Shown here piece after piece: positions 8,121-15,897 of a stretch of DNA of 64,000 bases. The DNA comes from Lichenibacterium dinghuense (GTDB lineage: Bacteria; Pseudomonadota; Alphaproteobacteria; Rhizobiales; Beijerinckiaceae), in NCBI RefSeq assembly GCF_021730615.1, contig NZ_JAJLMN010000001.1, positions 1,054,001-1,118,000 of the forward strand. The letters are read 5' to 3'. Position 1 is the first letter of the stretch; each line of letters starts with the position of its first letter. A program made the position numbers and the translations under genes. Under the pieces are notes generated by a model. The model ran no database searches and was not told the DNA's origin. It worked only from the letters and a program-made list of their open reading frames with translations.

Positions 8121-9202
8121 ACGTCGCCTTCTACGGCTCCTCGCTCCTGTCCTCCTACTGGAACGGCGCCGCCACCTACTACCGCGGCATGATCCGCGAC
8201 CTCCACGCGCGCGGCTACCGCACGACCTTCTTCGAGCCCGACGCCTACGGCCGGCAGGAGAACCGCGACATCGAGCCGCCGGACTGGGCCGAGGTGGTGG
8301 TCTACCCCGCCACCGAGGAGGGCCTGCGTCAGGTGCTCGAGGCGGCCCCGCGCTTCGACGTCGTCGTGAAGGCGAGCGGCGTCGGCGTGTTCGACGACGC
8401 CCTGGTCGAGGGCGTGATGGCGCGTGCCCGCGCCGACGCGCTCAGGGTCTTCTGGGACGTCGACGCCCCCGCGACGCTGGCGGCCTTGCGCGCCGGTTCC
8501 GAGGAGGCGCTGCGCCGCGCCCTGCCAGGCCTCGACTACGTCTTCACCTACGGGGGCGGCCCGCCGGTGGTCGCAGCCTACGAGGGCTTCGGGGCGCGCC
8601 GCTGCGTGCCGATCTACAACGCGCTCGACCCGACGACGCACCACCCTGTGCCGGCCGAGGCGCGGTTCCGCGCCGACCTGTCCTTCCTCGCCAACCGCCT
8701 GCCGGACCGCGAAGCGCGCGTGGAAGGCTTCTTCCTCGACGCCGCGGCGCGCCTGCCCGAGCGGAGCTTCCTGCTCGGCGGCAACGGCTGGGACGGCAAA
8801 CCCATGCCGGACAACGTGCGCCGCATCGGCCACGTCGGCACGCGCGACCACAACGCGTTCAACACCTCGCCGCTGGCGGTGCTGAACGTCGCGCGGGACT
8901 CCATGGCCGAGGTCGGCTTCTCGCCCGCCACCCGCGTGTTCGAGGCGGCCGGGGCCGGCGCCTGCCTGATCACCGACGCCTGGGTGGGGCTCGACCTGTT
9001 CCTCGCCGAGGGCACGGAGGTGCTGGTCGCGCGCGACGGGCGCGACGTCGCCGAGCACGTCGCCGCCCTGACGCCGGAGCGCGCCCGCGCGATCGGCGAC
9101 GCCGCCCGCGCCCGCATCCTCGGCGAGCACACCTACGCGCGCCGCGGCGCCGAGGTCGACGCGCTGCTCAAGGCGCGCCGGGCGGAGCGCGCCGGCGCAT
9201 GA
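8117..9202 (+). CDS. CgeB-like glycosyltransferase 2
   Basis: A 361-aa paralogue of the preceding gene. The N-terminus reads FYGSSLLSSYWNGAATYYRG, followed by FFEPDAYGRQENRDIE, a motif also seen in the third copy as RDVPWYGGRNRDL. The C-terminal donor domain has RVFEAAGAGACLITDAW. It lacks a signal peptide and membrane segments, so it is predicted to be cytoplasmic. The start ATG at 8117 overlaps the upstream stop by ATGA and its own stop overlaps the third copy in the same way. Such coupling suggests the three enzymes are made in fixed proportion and may add successive sugars. Confidence 0.78.
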   Translation: MNVAFYGSSLLSSYWNGAATYYRGMIRDLHARGYRTTFFEPDAYGRQENRDIEPPDWAEVVVYPATEEGLRQVLEAAPRFDVVVKASGVGVFDDALVEGVMARARADALRVFWDVDAPATLAALRAGSEEALRRALPGLDYVFTYGGGPPVVAAYEGFGARRCVPIYNALDPTTHHPVPAEARFRADLSFLANRLPDREARVEGFFLDAAARLPERSFLLGGNGWDGKPMPDNVRRIGHVGTRDHNAFNTSPLAVLNVARDSMAEVGFSPATRVFEAAGAGACLITDAWVGLDLFLAEGTEVLVARDGRDVAEHVAALTPERARAIGDAARARILGEHTYARRGAEVDALLKARRAERAGA

Positions 9203-10263
9203 AGCTCGTCGTCCTCGGCCTGTCGCTGTCCTCGTCCTGGGGCAACGGCCACGCCACCACCTACCGCTCGCTCCTGCGCGCCTTCGCGGCCCGGGGCCAC
9301 GAGGTGCTGTTCCTGGAGCGGGACGTGCCCTGGTACGGGGGGCGAAACCGCGACCTCGCCGAGCCCGACTTCTGCCGCCTCGCCTTCTACGACGACCTCG
9401 CGGGCCTCGACGGCTTCCGCGGCGAGGTCGCGGCCGCCGACGCCGTGGTGGTCGGCTCCTACGTGCCGGAGGGCCGCGCCGTCGGGGCCTGGGCGCAGGG
9501 GCACGCGCGCGGCGTCGCGGCCTTCTACGACATCGACACGCCGGTGACGGTCGCGGCGCTGGAGCGCGGCGACTGCGAATACCTCGCCCCGGAGCTGATC
9601 CCCGGCTACGCCCTCTACCTGTCCTTCACGGGTGGGCCGATGCTCGGCCGCCTCGCGGAGGAGTTCGGCTCGCCGGGCCCGCGCGCCCTCTACTGCTGCG
9701 TCGACGAGGGCCGCTACCGCCCCTGGACGGGGGAGAAGCGCTTCGACCTCTCCTACCTCGGCACCTATTCGGACGACCGCCAGCCGGTGCTGGAGCGGCT
9801 GCTGATCGAGCCCGCGCGCCGGGCGCCGCACCTCTCCTTCTGCGTGGCGGGCCCGCAATATCCGGCCACGATCGACTGGCCCGCCAACGTCACGCGCTTC
9901 GAGCACGTCGGCCCGGCCGACCACCCGGAGTTCTACGGGGTGAGCCGCTTCACGCTCAACGTCACCCGCGCCGACATGGTGCGGGCGGGCTGGAGCCCCA
10001 GCGTGCGGCTGTTCGAGGCCGCGGCCTGCGGGACGCCGATCATCTCCGATCCCTGGGACGGCCAGGGCGAGATCTTCCGGGACGGGCGCGACATCCTGGT
10101 GGCGCGGGACGGGGACGCCGTGCTCGGGGCGCTGACCCGGATGGGCGAGGCGGAGCGGAGCGCGCTCGGCGCCGCGGGCCGGGCGCGCTTGCTGGAGGCG
10201 CACACGGCGGGCCATCGCGCGGCGGAGTTGGAGGGGTATATCGCGGAAGCCGGGCTGCGCTGA
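9199..10263 (+). CDS. CgeB-like glycosyltransferase 3
   Basis: A 354-aa third member of the tandem CgeB-like array, beginning LVVLGLSLSSSWGNGHATTYR and carrying LERDVPWYGGRNRDLAEPDF near residues 46-65. The C-terminal domain contains RLFEAAACGTPIISDPWDG followed by an IFRDGRDILVARDG strand-helix. It is the last gene of the cassette; the ATG overlaps the upstream stop by four bases. No polymerase, flippase or ABC exporter follows, so how the product leaves the cell is not visible here. The 66-bp gap after it holds a near-palindrome CTACCTAAGGTAG (around 10283-10295). Confidence 0.78.
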   Translation: MKLVVLGLSLSSSWGNGHATTYRSLLRAFAARGHEVLFLERDVPWYGGRNRDLAEPDFCRLAFYDDLAGLDGFRGEVAAADAVVVGSYVPEGRAVGAWAQGHARGVAAFYDIDTPVTVAALERGDCEYLAPELIPGYALYLSFTGGPMLGRLAEEFGSPGPRALYCCVDEGRYRPWTGEKRFDLSYLGTYSDDRQPVLERLLIEPARRAPHLSFCVAGPQYPATIDWPANVTRFEHVGPADHPEFYGVSRFTLNVTRADMVRAGWSPSVRLFEAAACGTPIISDPWDGQGEIFRDGRDILVARDGDAVLGALTRMGEAERSALGAAGRARLLEAHTAGHRAAELEGYIAEAGLR

Positions 10264-10329
10264 GCGAGCCTGCGTAGACATACTACCTAAGGTAGCTCAC
10301 ACTGGTTTCAGCTCGAACCGGAGGGCGCC

Positions 10330-10977
10330 GTGACTCACTTCGCAGCACTCGTCATCACTCCCCACCGACCGGACGAGGACGAAATGGGACGGGTGCTGTG
10401 GTCATGGTGCTACCACAATCCGGACGCGCTCGATCCGTGGTACGACTGGTTCCAAATCGGGGGCAGGTTCGAGGGCGCGCTCGACCCCGACTGGACGCAC
10501 GAGGGCTGCAAGCCCGTGCGGGACAGCAGCCAAAGGCGCAAACGAGACCTCGATTCCGCAGCGCTTGGACGCCAAGCCGAGGACCACAAGGCTGCGCTCT
10601 GAGATCGGATCGAGGCAGCGCTCGCCGGCCGCAAGATCCCCGACATCGAGCGGCTCACGCGCCAACACGGCGAGGAGGACGGATGGAGGCATTTCGACAC
10701 GGACCCCGCCGTCCAGGCTGTTCGGAGCGTAGCGGGCCATCTGTGGAGAGAGAACATCGTCCAGTTGTCCCGCCCGCGCGAGGTCGTGCTCGCCAGGGCG
10801 CGTCGGCTGGCGCTTGTCACTTTGGCCGTCGTCAGCGGGGGCGAGTGGCACGCGTCAGAGCTGTTCAACCTGGACGAGGACCCCGCCCGCACCGAGGTCT
10901 GGGTCGAGTTGTGGGAGCGACTGATCGCGAACGCCGCCCCGGACGACTGGCTCACGATCGTCGACTGCCACTGTTGA
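10330..10977 (+). pseudogene. Hypothetical gene interrupted by an in-frame TGA
   Basis: A GTG start at 10330 with a GGAGG site upstream opens a frame that reads MTHFAALVITPHRPDEDEM and then DWFQIGGRFEGAL. A TGA at 10600-10602 stops it after 90 codons, but the same frame continues open for another 124 codons to a natural stop at 10975-10977, ending DDWLTIVDCHC. Both halves read as sensible protein, so the intact product was about 215 aa. A CGA to TGA transition is the simplest cause. The start and the WFQIGGRFEG segment resemble small phage- and plasmid-borne proteins I have seen without known function. GC is somewhat lower than in the adjacent glycosyltransferases, which fits acquired DNA. 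Confidence 0.7.
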
Positions 10978-10993
10978 ACCTCGGTTCTCGCCC

Positions 10994-11158
10994 TCACCCG
11001 CCCGCATGCGCCAGCTCGAACCCCAGCCCGAGCAGGCCCGACACCAGCATCAGCCCGCCGAGCCGCTCCAGCGTCGCCGCGCGCGATCCCGGCCGTTGCG
11101 CCGCCGCGACGAGGCCGACGCCGCCGGCCAGCAGGAGAGTGAGAATCGTCGCCGCCAT
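10994..11158 (-). CDS. Small two-helix membrane protein, 54 aa
   Basis: A short protein with two hydrophobic helices: residues about 2-20 (AATILTLLLAGGVGLVAAA) and 33-49 (LGGLMLVSGLLGLGFEL), joined by a basic loop. The ATG at 11158 was chosen because GAGG lies at the right distance upstream and the first helix starts immediately. A longer frame to 11218 has no ribosome binding site. I do not recognise a family. It lies convergent with the interrupted gene at 10330-10977 and follows the acyl-CoA ligase gene in the opposite orientation order. It could be a small regulator or a stray hydrophobic protein. Confidence 0.5.
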   Translation of the reverse strand: MAATILTLLLAGGVGLVAAAQRPGSRAATLERLGGLMLVSGLLGLGFELAHAGG

Positions 11159-11260
11159 CGCAACCTCGTTTCGAGCGATGCATCGGCCCATTGCACGGCG
11201 GACGTCGAGTGTCATCACCCGTTTGGGTGAATCCGCCTCGATCCGTGCGGGTTCGGCGGC

Positions 11261-13165
11261 TCAGCCCTCCGGCAGCCCGCGCGCCTTCAGGGCCGCCGCG
11301 ATCTCGCCCAGCGCCGCCGGGTCCTCCACGGTGGCGGGGAGCGTCCACGCCGTGCCGTCGGCGATCTTCTTCATCGTGCCGCGCAGGATCTTGCCGGACC
11401 GGGTCTTCGGCAGGCGCCCGACCGCCAGCGCAAGCTTGAAGGCCGCCACCGGCCCGATGCGGTCGCGCACCAGCGCCACGGCCTCGCGCTCCACCTCGGC
11501 CCCGCCCCGCCCCGCGCCCGCCTTCAGCACAAGGAGGCCGAGCGGCGCCTCGCCCTTCAGCGGATCGCTGACACCGATCACGGCGCATTCGGCGACGTCG
11601 GGATGCGCCGCCAGCACCTCCTCGATGCCGCCCGTCGACAGGCGGTGGCCTGCCACGTTGATGATGTCGTCGGTGCGGCCCATCACCCACACGTAGCCGT
11701 CGGCGTCGATCATCCCGGCGTCGCCGGACTCGTAGTGGCCCGGGAAGGTCGACAGGTAGGACTCGCGCATGCGCCCGTCCTGGTTCCACAGCGTCGGCAG
11801 GGCGCCCGGCGGCAGCGGCAGCTCCGCGACCAGCGACCCCATCGTGCCGCGCGGCACCTCGGCGCCGGCCTCGTCGACCGCCTTCAGGGCGAAGCCCGGC
11901 ATCGGCACGGTCGCGGACCCATGCTTCACCGGCAGCAGCCCCAGCCCGACGGGGTCGCCGGCGATGCACCAGCCGGTCTCGGTCTGCCACCAGTGGTCCA
12001 CGACCGGCAGGCCGAAGCCCTCCTCGGCCCACCGCACCGTGGTGGGGTCGGCGCGCTCGCCGGCGAGGAAGATCGTGCGCAGCCGGGACAGGTCGTGCCG
12101 CCGGCGGAGCGAGCCCTCCGGGTCCTCCTTGCGGATGGCGCGGAAGGCGGTCGGCGCGGTGAAGAACCCCGTCACGGCGTGGTCGGCGCAGACGCGCCAG
12201 AAGGCGCCGGCGTCGGGCGTGCCCACCGGCTTGCCCTCGTAGAGCACCGTCGTGGCGCCGTGGATCAGCGGGCCGTAGACGATGTAGCTGTGGCCCACGA
12301 CCCAGCCGATGTCGGAGGCCGTCCAGAAGCACTCGCCGGGCTCCACGCCGTAGAGGTTCGCCATGGACCAGGCGAGCGCCACCGCGTAGCCGCCGCCGTC
12401 GCGCACCACGCCCTTCGGCAGGCCCGTCGTGCCCGAGGTGTAGAGGATGTAGAGCGGGTCCGTCGCCGCCATCGCGGCGCAGGGCGCGCGCTCCTCGCCC
12501 ACCGCCGCGACCGCCTCGGCCCAGTCGCGGTCGCGGCCCTCGACCAGGGTGGCGGGCGACTGAGGGCGCTGCCACACGAGGCAGCGCGGCACGGGGTGGC
12601 GGCTCAGCCGCAGCGCCTCGTCGAGCAGCGGCTTGTAGGGGACGACACGGCTCGCCTCCAAGCCGCAGGAGGCCGTGAGCACCAGCGCGGGCCGCGCGTC
12701 GTCGATGCGCTTCGCCAGTTCGGGCGCCGCGAAGCCGCCGAACACCACGGAATGGACGGCGCCGAGCCGCGCGCAGGCCAGCATGGCGAAGACCGCCTGC
12801 GGCACCATCGGCATGTAGATGACCACGCGGTCGCCGCGGCCGACGCCCTCGCGGGCCAGGGCCGCGGCGAGCCGCGCCACGGCGTCGCGCAACTCCGCGT
12901 AGCTATACCGCGCCACCGTGTCCGTGACGGGGCTGTCGTAGACCAGCGCGACCTGGTCGGCCCGGCCGCCGTCGGCGTGGCGGTCGAGGGCGTTGTGGCA
13001 GACGTTCAGCGTCGCGTCGGGGAACCAGCGCCCGTAGGGGCCGGAAGCGGGCTCGAAGATCCGGTCCGGCGGCCTGATCCAGTCGATCGCCGCGGCGGCC
13101 TCGCGCCAGAAGGTCTCGGGATCGCGGCGCCAAGCGGCGTAGACCTGCGCGTAGCGGCTCTCCAT
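11261..13165 (-). CDS. prpE: Propionyl-CoA synthetase-like acyl-CoA ligase
   Basis: A 634-aa ANL-superfamily enzyme, the length expected for PrpE. It joins a short acyl chain, probably propionate, to CoA through an acyl-AMP intermediate. Visible motifs: the A3 phosphate loop YTSGTTGLPKGVV, the WWQTETGWC adenine-binding segment, YESGDAG and GRTDDIINVAGHRLSTGGIEE hinge elements (hinge Asp in GRTDD), and the C-terminal lysine region RSGKILRGTMKKI. The N-terminus (YAQVYAAWRRDPETFWREAA) has the ACAS_N domain typical of acetyl-/propionyl-CoA synthetases. The ATG at 13165 gives the usual start. No 2-methylcitrate genes are adjacent, so its pathway (methylmalonyl or methylcitrate) is not shown. Acetate as substrate cannot be excluded. 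Confidence 0.85.
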   Translation of the reverse strand: MESRYAQVYAAWRRDPETFWREAAAAIDWIRPPDRIFEPASGPYGRWFPDATLNVCHNALDRHADGGRADQVALVYDSPVTDTVARYSYAELRDAVARLAAALAREGVGRGDRVVIYMPMVPQAVFAMLACARLGAVHSVVFGGFAAPELAKRIDDARPALVLTASCGLEASRVVPYKPLLDEALRLSRHPVPRCLVWQRPQSPATLVEGRDRDWAEAVAAVGEERAPCAAMAATDPLYILYTSGTTGLPKGVVRDGGGYAVALAWSMANLYGVEPGECFWTASDIGWVVGHSYIVYGPLIHGATTVLYEGKPVGTPDAGAFWRVCADHAVTGFFTAPTAFRAIRKEDPEGSLRRRHDLSRLRTIFLAGERADPTTVRWAEEGFGLPVVDHWWQTETGWCIAGDPVGLGLLPVKHGSATVPMPGFALKAVDEAGAEVPRGTMGSLVAELPLPPGALPTLWNQDGRMRESYLSTFPGHYESGDAGMIDADGYVWVMGRTDDIINVAGHRLSTGGIEEVLAAHPDVAECAVIGVSDPLKGEAPLGLLVLKAGAGRGGAEVEREAVALVRDRIGPVAAFKLALAVGRLPKTRSGKILRGTMKKIADGTAWTLPATVEDPAALGEIAAALKARGLPEG

Positions 13166-13425
13166 GGCGTGTCCCCGTCGCGGGCCGTCGGGCGCGGCCT
13201 CGGGACGGAGCTTGGGCGAGCGCGGCCGCTTTGGCAATCCGCGCCGCTCGACGCTCGGGCGTGTGATCCGCAGCGGTTCCGTCGAGGCCCGCCTCGTCGT
13301 CCGGCACCCGGCCGGTCGACGCCGCGGCGATGCGGGCCTGCCGCTCTTCCAGCGCCCTCGATCGCGCTCACGCCACGCACGGGTACGCCCGGCAACCAAC
13401 GCCCGAGCCGCCGGATTGGAGCGCG

Positions 13426-13806
13426 ATGGAAGACACGTTCAAGGCGATCACGCTGTGGCTGGCGAGCGGCACCGAGGCCGCGGCGGCGCTCATCATCGGC
13501 CTGGCCTCGATCGAGGGCACGGTCCGCGCGCTGATCCTGTTCATCCCCGGCACGGGCGCGCCCGGCGAGACGGCCGATCGGCGCAAGGAGGACGTCCGAC
13601 TGAAGCTCGGGCGATGGCTGGCCGTGGCGCTGGAGTTCGAGCTCGCCGCCGACATCCTGCGCACCGCCGTCGCGCCCACCTGGAACGAGATCGGCCAGTT
13701 GGCCGCCATCGCGGTGCTGCGCACGGCGCTGAACTATTTCCTGCAGGGCGAGATCGACAAGGCCGAGGCGCGCCGCGCCGTCCCGGCCTCCGTCGCAGCC
13801 CCCTGA
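13426..13806 (+). CDS. DUF1622 membrane protein
   Basis: A 126-aa membrane protein of the DUF1622 type. Three hydrophobic helices are visible: about 15-38, 56-80 with the family-typical LGRWLAVALEFELAADILRT, and 88-106. The segment RTALNYFLQGEIDK near the end is characteristic. Function of DUF1622 is unknown; members are small inner-membrane proteins. The start ATG at 13426 follows GGATTGGAGCG. It is followed ten bases later by a second DUF1622 gene, so the two may form a heteromer. Confidence 0.72.
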   Translation: MEDTFKAITLWLASGTEAAAALIIGLASIEGTVRALILFIPGTGAPGETADRRKEDVRLKLGRWLAVALEFELAADILRTAVAPTWNEIGQLAAIAVLRTALNYFLQGEIDKAEARRAVPASVAAP

Positions 13807-13816
13807 GCGCCGGACC

Positions 13817-14161
13817 GTGACCCTCGACGGCCTCATCGGGGGCGCCGCGGCCCTGATCCAGTTCGGCGGCAGCCTCGTCATCGCCTTCGCGGGCCTGCGC
13901 GCGCTCGCCCTGCTGGCGGCGGGGCGGGGGGCGCCCGGTGCCGTCGTCCGCGGGCGGCTCGCCGTGGCGGACGGCGTGCTCTCGGCGCTCGGCTTCGAGA
14001 CGGCCGCGGCGCTTCTGAAGACGATCGAGTTGCGGAGCTGGACCGCCATCGGGCTGCTCGCCGCCGTGCTGACCCTGCGCACCTTCGTCAAGCGCGCGCT
14101 GCTCTTCGAGGAGGCGCGGCTGCGCGCCCGCCCTCGCGGCGCGTCGTCGAGCCCCGCGTGA
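13817..14161 (+). CDS. DUF1622 membrane protein, second copy
   Basis: A 114-aa paralogue of the preceding gene, starting at a GTG (13817). It has the same three-helix plan: a first helix from about residue 10 to 32, the central segment RLAVADGVLSALGFETAAALLKT, and a third helix with the RTFVKRALLFEEAR end that mirrors the RTALNYFLQGEIDK end of the first copy. Role unknown. The ten-base gap and shared fold make co-expression very likely. Divergence between the copies is large, so the duplication is old. Confidence 0.68.
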   Translation: MTLDGLIGGAAALIQFGGSLVIAFAGLRALALLAAGRGAPGAVVRGRLAVADGVLSALGFETAAALLKTIELRSWTAIGLLAAVLTLRTFVKRALLFEEARLRARPRGASSSPA

Positions 14162-14295
14162 CAGGACGATGACGGCGGAATCATGCCGGCGCCACTAAAT
14201 TAGATTTTACTCAATCGTTGTAGACTCGGTAACCGACGTCGTCTGTAACTGTATCCATCGCTCGCGCCGTCGCGACGAGAGAGGGATCAGATCAG

Positions 14296-14553
14296 ATGAA
14301 GCGTCTCACAGTCTCGAAGAGCTCGGCTCTGCTGGCAGTCCTGTCGTCGTCCGTCGTGGTCGCGACTGCTTCGTCCGCCGTGGCGATGCCCGTCGCCAGC
14401 ATCGCCGCTCCGAGCATCGCGTCCTCGCTGCAGCGCGTCGCCGATGAGCACCGCGTCTATCCAGGTTCGGAAGGTTCCGCAGCCCAGAAGGCGCGGGCCG
14501 AGCGCAACGCTCCGAACCGGTTCTGCGAGAAGCAGCAGCAATACTGCGAGTGA
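14296..14553 (+). CDS. Small secreted protein with C-terminal cysteine pair
   Basis: An 85-aa protein with a clear Sec signal peptide (MKRLTVSKSSALLAVLSSSV..., cleavage probably near AVAM, about residue 30). The mature part is about 55 residues, charged, and ends in RFCEKQQQYCE, a C-x6-C pair that could form a disulfide or bind a metal. I know no family for it. The upstream 134 bp is AT-richer than average (TAAATTAGATTTTACTCAAT) and probably holds its promoter. It is a single-gene unit facing the convergent RND adaptor gene. Confidence 0.55.
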   Translation: MKRLTVSKSSALLAVLSSSVVVATASSAVAMPVASIAAPSIASSLQRVADEHRVYPGSEGSAAQKARAERNAPNRFCEKQQQYCE

Positions 14554-14719
14554 GGCCGGCGATCGGCACTCTCCATTCGCTCCCATCCTGCGCCGGGGCC
14601 GGATGCCACGGCTCGGAATGAGGCGGGACGATCGGGCCGATCGGCACAGGTCGCCGATCCTCGCGGCGCCGCGGGCCGGCCCGCGCCCGTCCGTGTCGGA
14701 ACCGGCACCGGACTTCATC

Positions 14720-15886
14720 TCACGCCGGCGGCGCGCCGCCCTCCATGGGCTTCACCGGCATGCCGGGGCCGATCTTCTGCACGTTGCCGGTGATCACCCG
14801 CTCGCCCGGCTTGAGGTCGCCCGTCACCGCCACGAGGTCGCCCTCCGACGGCCCGAGCGCGATGCCGCGCTGCTCGACCTTGTCGCCGGCGCCCACGACG
14901 AAGACGTATTTGCCGAGCTGGCTCGACCCCACGGCCACCTGGGGCACCAGCAGCGCGTCGGGCTGTTCGCGCAGGTGCACCTTCACCCGCACGTACTGGC
15001 CCGGCAGCAGGCTCATGTCCGCGTTGGCGATGGTGGCGCGCGCCGTCACGGTGCCTGTCGCGCGCGACACGCTGTTGTCGATGAAGGTCAGCTCGCCCAC
15101 GTGCGGCCTCACGTCCTGGCCCGGCACGGTCACGTCCACCGCCACGGTGCCGGCGTGGCGCGCCTTCTGCAGTTCCACGAGGTCCGTCTCGCCGGGATCG
15201 AAGGTGACGTAGACGGGGTCGATCTGGACCAGCGTGTTCAACACCGTCTGCCCCGCGCCCGCCAGCGTGCCGATGGCCGCCTGGTTGCGGCCGAGCCTGC
15301 CCGCGAAGGGCGCGCGGATGTCCGTGTAGTCGAGGTTGAGCTGGGCGGCGCGCTGCATCGCCCGGTCCGCCGTCAGGGCGGCCTCGGCCTGGTGCATGCC
15401 GCTGGCGCGCTGGTCGAGCCCGTCCTTGGCGATGAAGCCGGTCTTCGACAGGGCGTCGCCGCGCTCGAAGGAGGCCTTCTGGTAGTCGAGCGACGCCTGG
15501 TCGCGCTCCACCTGGGCGCTCGACTGGTCGAGCGCCACCTGGAAGTCGCGCCGGTCGAGCCGGTACAGGAGGTCGCCCGCCTTCACGTCGGCGCCGTCCG
15601 GCACGCGCTGCTCGACCACGTAGGCCGACACCTTGGCCTGGAGGTTGACGGCGCGGATCGCCTCGGTGCGGGCCGCGTAGTCGAGCACGATGGGGATCGA
15701 GCGCGCGACCACGCGCGCCACCGGCACCGGCATGACGAAGGCCGGCGGCGGCGGGGCGGCCGCGGCGGGCGTCGCGGCCCCGTGCGGCAGCGGCAGGCGG
15801 TCGAGGATCGACGGGTCGGCCTTGTAGGCCAGGGCGGCGGCCCCGACGAGCACCAGGGTGCCGAGCGGGATGGAACGGAAACGCAT
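14720..15886 (-). CDS. RND efflux periplasmic adaptor (membrane fusion protein)
   Basis: A 388-aa adaptor that links an RND pump to an outer-membrane channel. It has an N-terminal signal/anchor (residues 7-20), a Pro/Ala-rich linker, the barrel-sandwich half-motif VNLQAKVSAYVVEQRVPDGADVK region (about 83-105), an alpha-helical hairpin (about 112-170) and the second half LNLDYTDIRAPFAGRLGR. The beta-barrel and membrane-proximal domains follow. The C-terminus ends GMPVKPMEGGAPPA. It is the last gene of the operon, 11 bp after the permease stop. The permease-before-adaptor order is the reverse of the common arrangement. No TolC-type outer-membrane factor is encoded in the window. Confidence 0.88.
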   Translation of the reverse strand: MRFRSIPLGTLVLVGAAALAYKADPSILDRLPLPHGAATPAAAAPPPPAFVMPVPVARVVARSIPIVLDYAARTEAIRAVNLQAKVSAYVVEQRVPDGADVKAGDLLYRLDRRDFQVALDQSSAQVERDQASLDYQKASFERGDALSKTGFIAKDGLDQRASGMHQAEAALTADRAMQRAAQLNLDYTDIRAPFAGRLGRNQAAIGTLAGAGQTVLNTLVQIDPVYVTFDPGETDLVELQKARHAGTVAVDVTVPGQDVRPHVGELTFIDNSVSRATGTVTARATIANADMSLLPGQYVRVKVHLREQPDALLVPQVAVGSSQLGKYVFVVGAGDKVEQRGIALGPSEGDLVAVTGDLKPGERVITGNVQKIGPGMPVKPMEGGAPPA

Positions 15887-15897
15887 GGGGCTTCTCC

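Noticed and set aside
10600..10602. TGA as a selenocysteine codon
   Set aside because: No SECIS-like stem-loop is evident directly after the TGA and no selenoprotein family fits; a nonsense mutation is simpler.
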